Origin: Acidimicrobiia bacterium
GTDB lineage: Bacteria; Actinomycetota; Acidimicrobiia; IMCC26256; BP-133
DNA length: 7,419 nt
Direction of reading: 5' to 3'
NCBI GenBank assembly: GCA_025934385.1
Contig: JAICYE010000097.1
Span: 1 to 7,419 of the forward strand
In this document: one piece after another, positions 5,421 to 7,419 of the stretch
How the letters are laid out: every line of letters starts with the position of its first letter
Position numbering within the stretch: position 1 is the stretch's first letter
Notes under the pieces: model-generated
Database searches by the model: none
The model's input: only the letters and a program-made list of their open reading frames with translations
What the model was told of the DNA's origin: nothing
Position numbers and translations under genes: made by a program

Positions 5421-6608
5421 TCAGGCCGACCCATGCTCGCCGCCGTCACCGTCAGCGTCGAAGCGGACGGCGACGTCGAGTTCCTCGACGCCCCGCACGA
5501 CGTGGAGCGACAGGGTCTCGTCGTCGCCGAGGCTGTCGAGGACGGCGAACAGGTCGTCGGGGGCGCGCAGATCGCGGCCGTTGGCGGTCGTGAGGAGATC
5601 GCCCTCCCGGAGGCCGGCGGCGTCGGCGGGGCTGCCGTCCTCGACCACCCGGACGAGGACGCCGTCGCGCTCGGGCAGCCCCACCGCCCGCCGCAGGTGG
5701 CGGGCGGCCGGCGCCGGCACCAGCGCCACGCCGAGTCGCCGCCGGGTCGGGACCTCGCCCTGGGCCAGCCGGTCGATTCTCGTGCGGAGCTCCTGGCCGG
5801 CCGGCAGCGCCAGGTAGAAGCCGTCACCCAGGCGGTTGGTGTTGATCCCGAGCAGCCGGCCGGCGCGGTCGACCACCGGCCCGCCCGAGGAGCCCCGGCT
5901 GAGGGGGGCGGTGTGCTCCAGCGACCCGCCGACCAGGCGGCCGCCCGGGCCCCGGAACGCCTGCCCGACGGCCGACACGAGCCCGAACGTGATGCGGGGG
6001 CCGAACGGGCTGCCGCCGACGGCGAAGACCGGCGTGCCGACCTCGGCCGCGGCATCCGCCCACTCCAGCGGTTCGATGTCGCCGGTCGGCACCCGGATGA
6101 CCGCCAGGTCGCCGTCGACATCGGCCCCGGCCACCGTGCCGGTCTCCTGCCGCCCGTCGGCGAACGTCACCGTGACCTCGGCTCCCCGGAGGTTGTGGGC
6201 GTTGGTCACGATCAGGTTGGGCCTCACCACGACGCCGGCCCCCCGCCCGAAAGCCCGACCGCGCCCGGCCCCACCGCCGAACCCGGCGGCGAATCCCATG
6301 CCCGGTCCGAACCCAGGCTCCCGCCCGAACTCCGCGACGAATCCCATGCCCGGTCCGAACCCAGGCTCCCGCCCGAACTCCGCCGCGAACGCGACAGGTT
6401 CCGGGCCGACGTCTCGGCGGCCGCCGCCATGGCCTCCGCCTCCCCGGCCTCCGCCTCCCCCGTCTCCGCGGCCGCCTCCCCGGTCTCCGCCGCGGCCTCC
6501 CCGGCCGCCCCGGCCGGGGCCGCCGTCGCGCCCGATCCGGACAACGGCGGGGGACACCCTGGCGGCCACGTCGGCGGCGCCCGCCTGCAATTCTTCGAAG
6601 ATCGACAT
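5421..6608 (-). CDS. HtrA-like S1C serine protease with a Gly/Arg-rich insertion in the protease domain and a PDZ domain
   Basis: This protein has 395 residues. The fold starts at SPAVVRIGR (19-27), breaks for a roughly 95-residue Gly/Arg-rich insertion (about 28-123), and resumes at GAGVVVRPNLIVTNAHNL. Triad candidates are H138 (TNAHN), D167 (DGDLAV) and S241 (RGSSGGP). The usual GNSGG reads GSSGG, so the Asn is replaced. A PDZ domain covers about 290-385 (SPADAAGLREGDLL). The insertion falls where DegP carries its LA loop, a regulatory segment. It holds RGG-like runs and two copies of a 16-residue unit (EFGREPGFGPGMGF plus two residues). No signal peptide or membrane helix is visible. ATG 6608 is preferred because GGAGG lies 5 nt upstream; ATG 6620 is in frame but lacks one. 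It is the first gene of a two-protease operon, divergent from an HxlR-family regulator. Proteolytic activity is likely but not assured given the altered motif. Confidence 0.87.
   Translation of the reverse strand: MSIFEELQAGAADVAARVSPAVVRIGRDGGPGRGGRGGRGGDRGGGRGDGGGGGRGGGGHGGGRRDVGPEPVAFAAEFGREPGFGPGMGFVAEFGREPGFGPGMGFAAGFGGGAGRGRAFGRGAGVVVRPNLIVTNAHNLRGAEVTVTFADGRQETGTVAGADVDGDLAVIRVPTGDIEPLEWADAAAEVGTPVFAVGGSPFGPRITFGLVSAVGQAFRGPGGRLVGGSLEHTAPLSRGSSGGPVVDRAGRLLGINTNRLGDGFYLALPAGQELRTRIDRLAQGEVPTRRRLGVALVPAPAARHLRRAVGLPERDGVLVRVVEDGSPADAAGLREGDLLTTANGRDLRAPDDLFAVLDSLGDDETLSLHVVRGVEELDVAVRFDADGDGGEHGSA
6290..6383 (-). repeat. 48-bp tandem repeat, two copies, in the first protease gene
   Basis: Bases 6290-6335 recur exactly at 6338-6383, 46 identical bases at a 48-bp period. 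Because 48 is a multiple of three, the repeat duplicates 16 codons (EFGREPGFGPGMGF plus V-A or A-A) without shifting frame. The absence of silent differences suggests recent duplication or ongoing homogenisation. Confidence 0.93.
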
Positions 6609-6630
6609 GCTTGCCTCCATGAACTAAGTT
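6602..6630 (+). promoter_or_regulatory. Candidate promoter of the HxlR-family regulator
   Basis: TCGACA (6602-6607) resembles a -35 (TTGACA) and lies 17 nt before TAAGTT (6625-6630), which fits TANNNT. The predicted start of transcription, near 6637, falls inside the palindrome at 6629-6648. The -35 would overlap the start of the divergent protease gene. Weak consensus matches make this tentative. Confidence 0.4.
6614..6618 (-). promoter_or_regulatory. Shine-Dalgarno sequence fixing the first protease start
   Basis: GGAGG on the - strand lies 5 nt before ATG 6608. The upstream in-frame ATG at 6620 has nothing comparable before it. This supports a start at MSIFEEL rather than MEASMSI. Confidence 0.65.
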
Positions 6631-6648
6631 GCACTTTGCAAGTTGCAA
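6629..6648. promoter_or_regulatory. Candidate HxlR operator: 20-bp imperfect palindrome
   Basis: The two 10-bp halves, TTGCACTTTG and CAAGTTGCAA, are complementary at 8 of 10 positions. The word AAGTTGCA is also present twice in direct orientation (6626-6633 and 6640-6647). The site sits between the divergent protease and regulator genes and overlaps the predicted transcription starts of both. HxlR-family regulators commonly bind such palindromes next to their own genes and often repress a divergent target. That this protein binds here is inference. Confidence 0.55.
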
Positions 6649-6679
6649 GTATGGTGGCAGCAGGCGAGAGAAGAGTCAA
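6649..6679 (-). promoter_or_regulatory. Candidate promoter of the protease operon
   Basis: On the - strand TTGACT (6679-6674, five of six matches to TTGACA) precedes CATACT (6654-6649, four of six to TATAAT) by 19 nt, slightly longer than ideal. Transcription would begin near 6642, within the palindrome. The -35 lies just before the regulator's preferred ATG. Confidence 0.35.
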
Positions 6680-6680
6680 G

Positions 6681-7265
6681 ATGCAGGCCATGCCGTCCCG
6701 TCGCAGTGCCGGCGATCTGTCGGGTCCGCCCCCTCTGGCCGATCGTGCCGCTCCCCCGGACCATGCCGACGCCGCCGCTCCTGCGGGTCGTCGCAGCGCG
6801 GCCGGCGGCGCCGCTCCTGCGGGCCGTCCCGGCGCCCCCGGCGCCGTCGACCCCGTAACCGCTTCGCTGGAGTGGGCGGCCGCCCGGGTGGGCGACCGCT
6901 GGACGCTGCTGATCGTCCACGCCCTCCTCGGCGGTCCGCTCCGGTTCGGCGAGCTGAGCGAGACGCTGCCGGGCATCGCCAGCAACGTCCTGTCCCAGCG
7001 GCTGAAACGCCTGGAGGCCGACGGGCTCCTGGTCTCCACGGCCTACTCGACCCGTCCGCCCCGCTTCAGCTACGAGCTGACGCAGGCGGGCAGGGAGCTC
7101 GCCGGGGTGCTGGCGCTCCTGGCCCATTGGGGAGCGGTGGCCGGCGGCGGCGAGGGCGTGCGCCACTCCGCCTGCGGCACCCCGCTCGAGGCCCGGTGGT
7201 GGTGCCCGACGTGCGACCACCCCGTGGACGATCCCGGCCCCGAGGGCGAGGTCCACTTCGTGTAA
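6681..7265 (+). CDS. HxlR-family winged-helix transcriptional regulator with a C-terminal zinc-ribbon-like motif
   Basis: From ATG 6681 the protein has 194 residues. About 57 low-complexity Ala/Pro/Gly residues come first, with a partly repeated AAPAGR unit coded by a 14-bp direct repeat (6774 and 6810). The winged-helix domain (about 60-150) is classic HxlR: RVGDRWTLLIVHALLGGPLR, then FGELSETLPGIASNVLSQRL, then KRLEADGLLVSTAYSTRPPR, then YELTQAGREL. The C-terminal segment has C165 and C175-P-T-C178, with H162 nearby, suggesting a small zinc or redox site. The wHTH itself has no cysteine, unlike redox-sensing members such as YodB. It likely represses its own gene and the divergent protease pair by binding the palindrome between them. 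The ligand is unknown. Start choice is uncertain: ATG 6651 and ATG 6690 are in frame. ATG 6681 is preferred for a weak purine-rich GAGAAGAG upstream, while ATG 6651 directly abuts the operator. Confidence 0.88.
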   Translation: MQAMPSRRSAGDLSGPPPLADRAAPPDHADAAAPAGRRSAAGGAAPAGRPGAPGAVDPVTASLEWAAARVGDRWTLLIVHALLGGPLRFGELSETLPGIASNVLSQRLKRLEADGLLVSTAYSTRPPRFSYELTQAGRELAGVLALLAHWGAVAGGGEGVRHSACGTPLEARWWCPTCDHPVDDPGPEGEVHFV

Positions 7266-7419
7266 ACCCGGGGGCCACCGGGGTGCGCAAACAGGTGCGC
7301 CGCAAAGTGTTTTAACCGCCCGCCCAGCCAGAGCGGCGCCACCCGGTGCGGTGGCCGGGGCCCGCGGGGGGGGGCGCCGGCCGGCGGGCAGTACCCAGGA
7401 CACCAAGCACCAAACGTGA
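7266..7419. other. Intergenic region without a supportable gene; weak hairpins and a 9-G tract
   Basis: After the regulator's TAA there is CCCGG (7267-7271) pairing with CCGGG (7278-7282) around a 6-nt loop, then GGTGCGC twice at a 12-nt interval (7282 and 7294). GCCACC (7338-7343) pairs with GGTGGC (7350-7355). Neither hairpin is followed by a T-run; either could be a weak terminator. A run of nine G lies at 7366-7374. I see no start codon with a ribosome-binding site and no RNA gene signature. Confidence 0.5.

Noticed and set aside
6290..6383. Possible CRISPR or mobile-element signature because of the exact direct repeat
   Set aside because: There are only two directly adjoining copies without spacers, the period is a multiple of three and it lies in a coding frame, so it is an in-frame tandem duplication. 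No transposase, terminal inverted repeats or cas genes occur in the window.
4737..6680. Long open + strand frame that would extend the HxlR regulator N-terminally to 842 residues
   Set aside because: It runs antisense through both protease genes, gives a low-complexity Arg/Gly/Pro translation with no domain, and only becomes protein-like after about 6850. It is a GC-rich shadow frame; the real gene starts near 6681.

Overview
The window is a very GC-rich stretch of bacterial DNA, gene-dense and rich in GTG starts, with a leaderless-type promoter and an Actinobacteria-style Pro/Thr-rich surface protein. The codon use and gene families suggest a high-GC actinobacterium, possibly from the Acidimicrobiia or a neighbouring uncultured lineage. 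That placement is inference; there is no marker gene here.

Left block (1-2796, + strand): the distal part of an NAD-linked formate dehydrogenase-type operon. It starts with the last 42 codons of a protein whose end looks like the C-terminus of a molybdopterin oxidoreductase. A fused NuoE-NuoF-like diaphorase subunit (146-1921) follows. Next, overlapping by 4 nt, comes an iron-sulfur protein (1918-2796) that matches only the N-terminal third of a normal formate dehydrogenase alpha chain. The alpha chain therefore seems to be split, with its catalytic part encoded upstream and its electron-wire part last in the operon.

Middle block (2793-4348, - strand): a secreted, membrane-anchored cupredoxin-fold protein with a long Pro/Thr stalk (2793-3737) and a small TPR-like conserved protein (3839-4348). 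The cupredoxin appears to have lost two of four copper ligands. The formate dehydrogenase operon and the cupredoxin gene converge with their stop codons overlapping in a shared CTAG.

Right block (4428-7265): two adjacent HtrA-like (S1C) serine proteases with PDZ domains on the - strand, separated by one in-frame codon, and a divergent HxlR-family regulator on the + strand. Neither protease has a visible signal peptide or membrane segment. The first has a Gly/Arg-rich insertion, including a 48-bp tandem repeat, inside the protease fold. The short divergent intergenic region holds a 20-bp imperfect palindrome between candidate promoters for both directions, so the regulator probably controls itself and the protease pair. 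A strong hairpin just after the second protease closes that operon. The last 154 bases hold no gene that I can support.

The best candidates for something undescribed are the split formate dehydrogenase with its unusual gene order, and the HxlR-regulated tandem cytoplasmic HtrA cassette with its repeat-bearing insertion.
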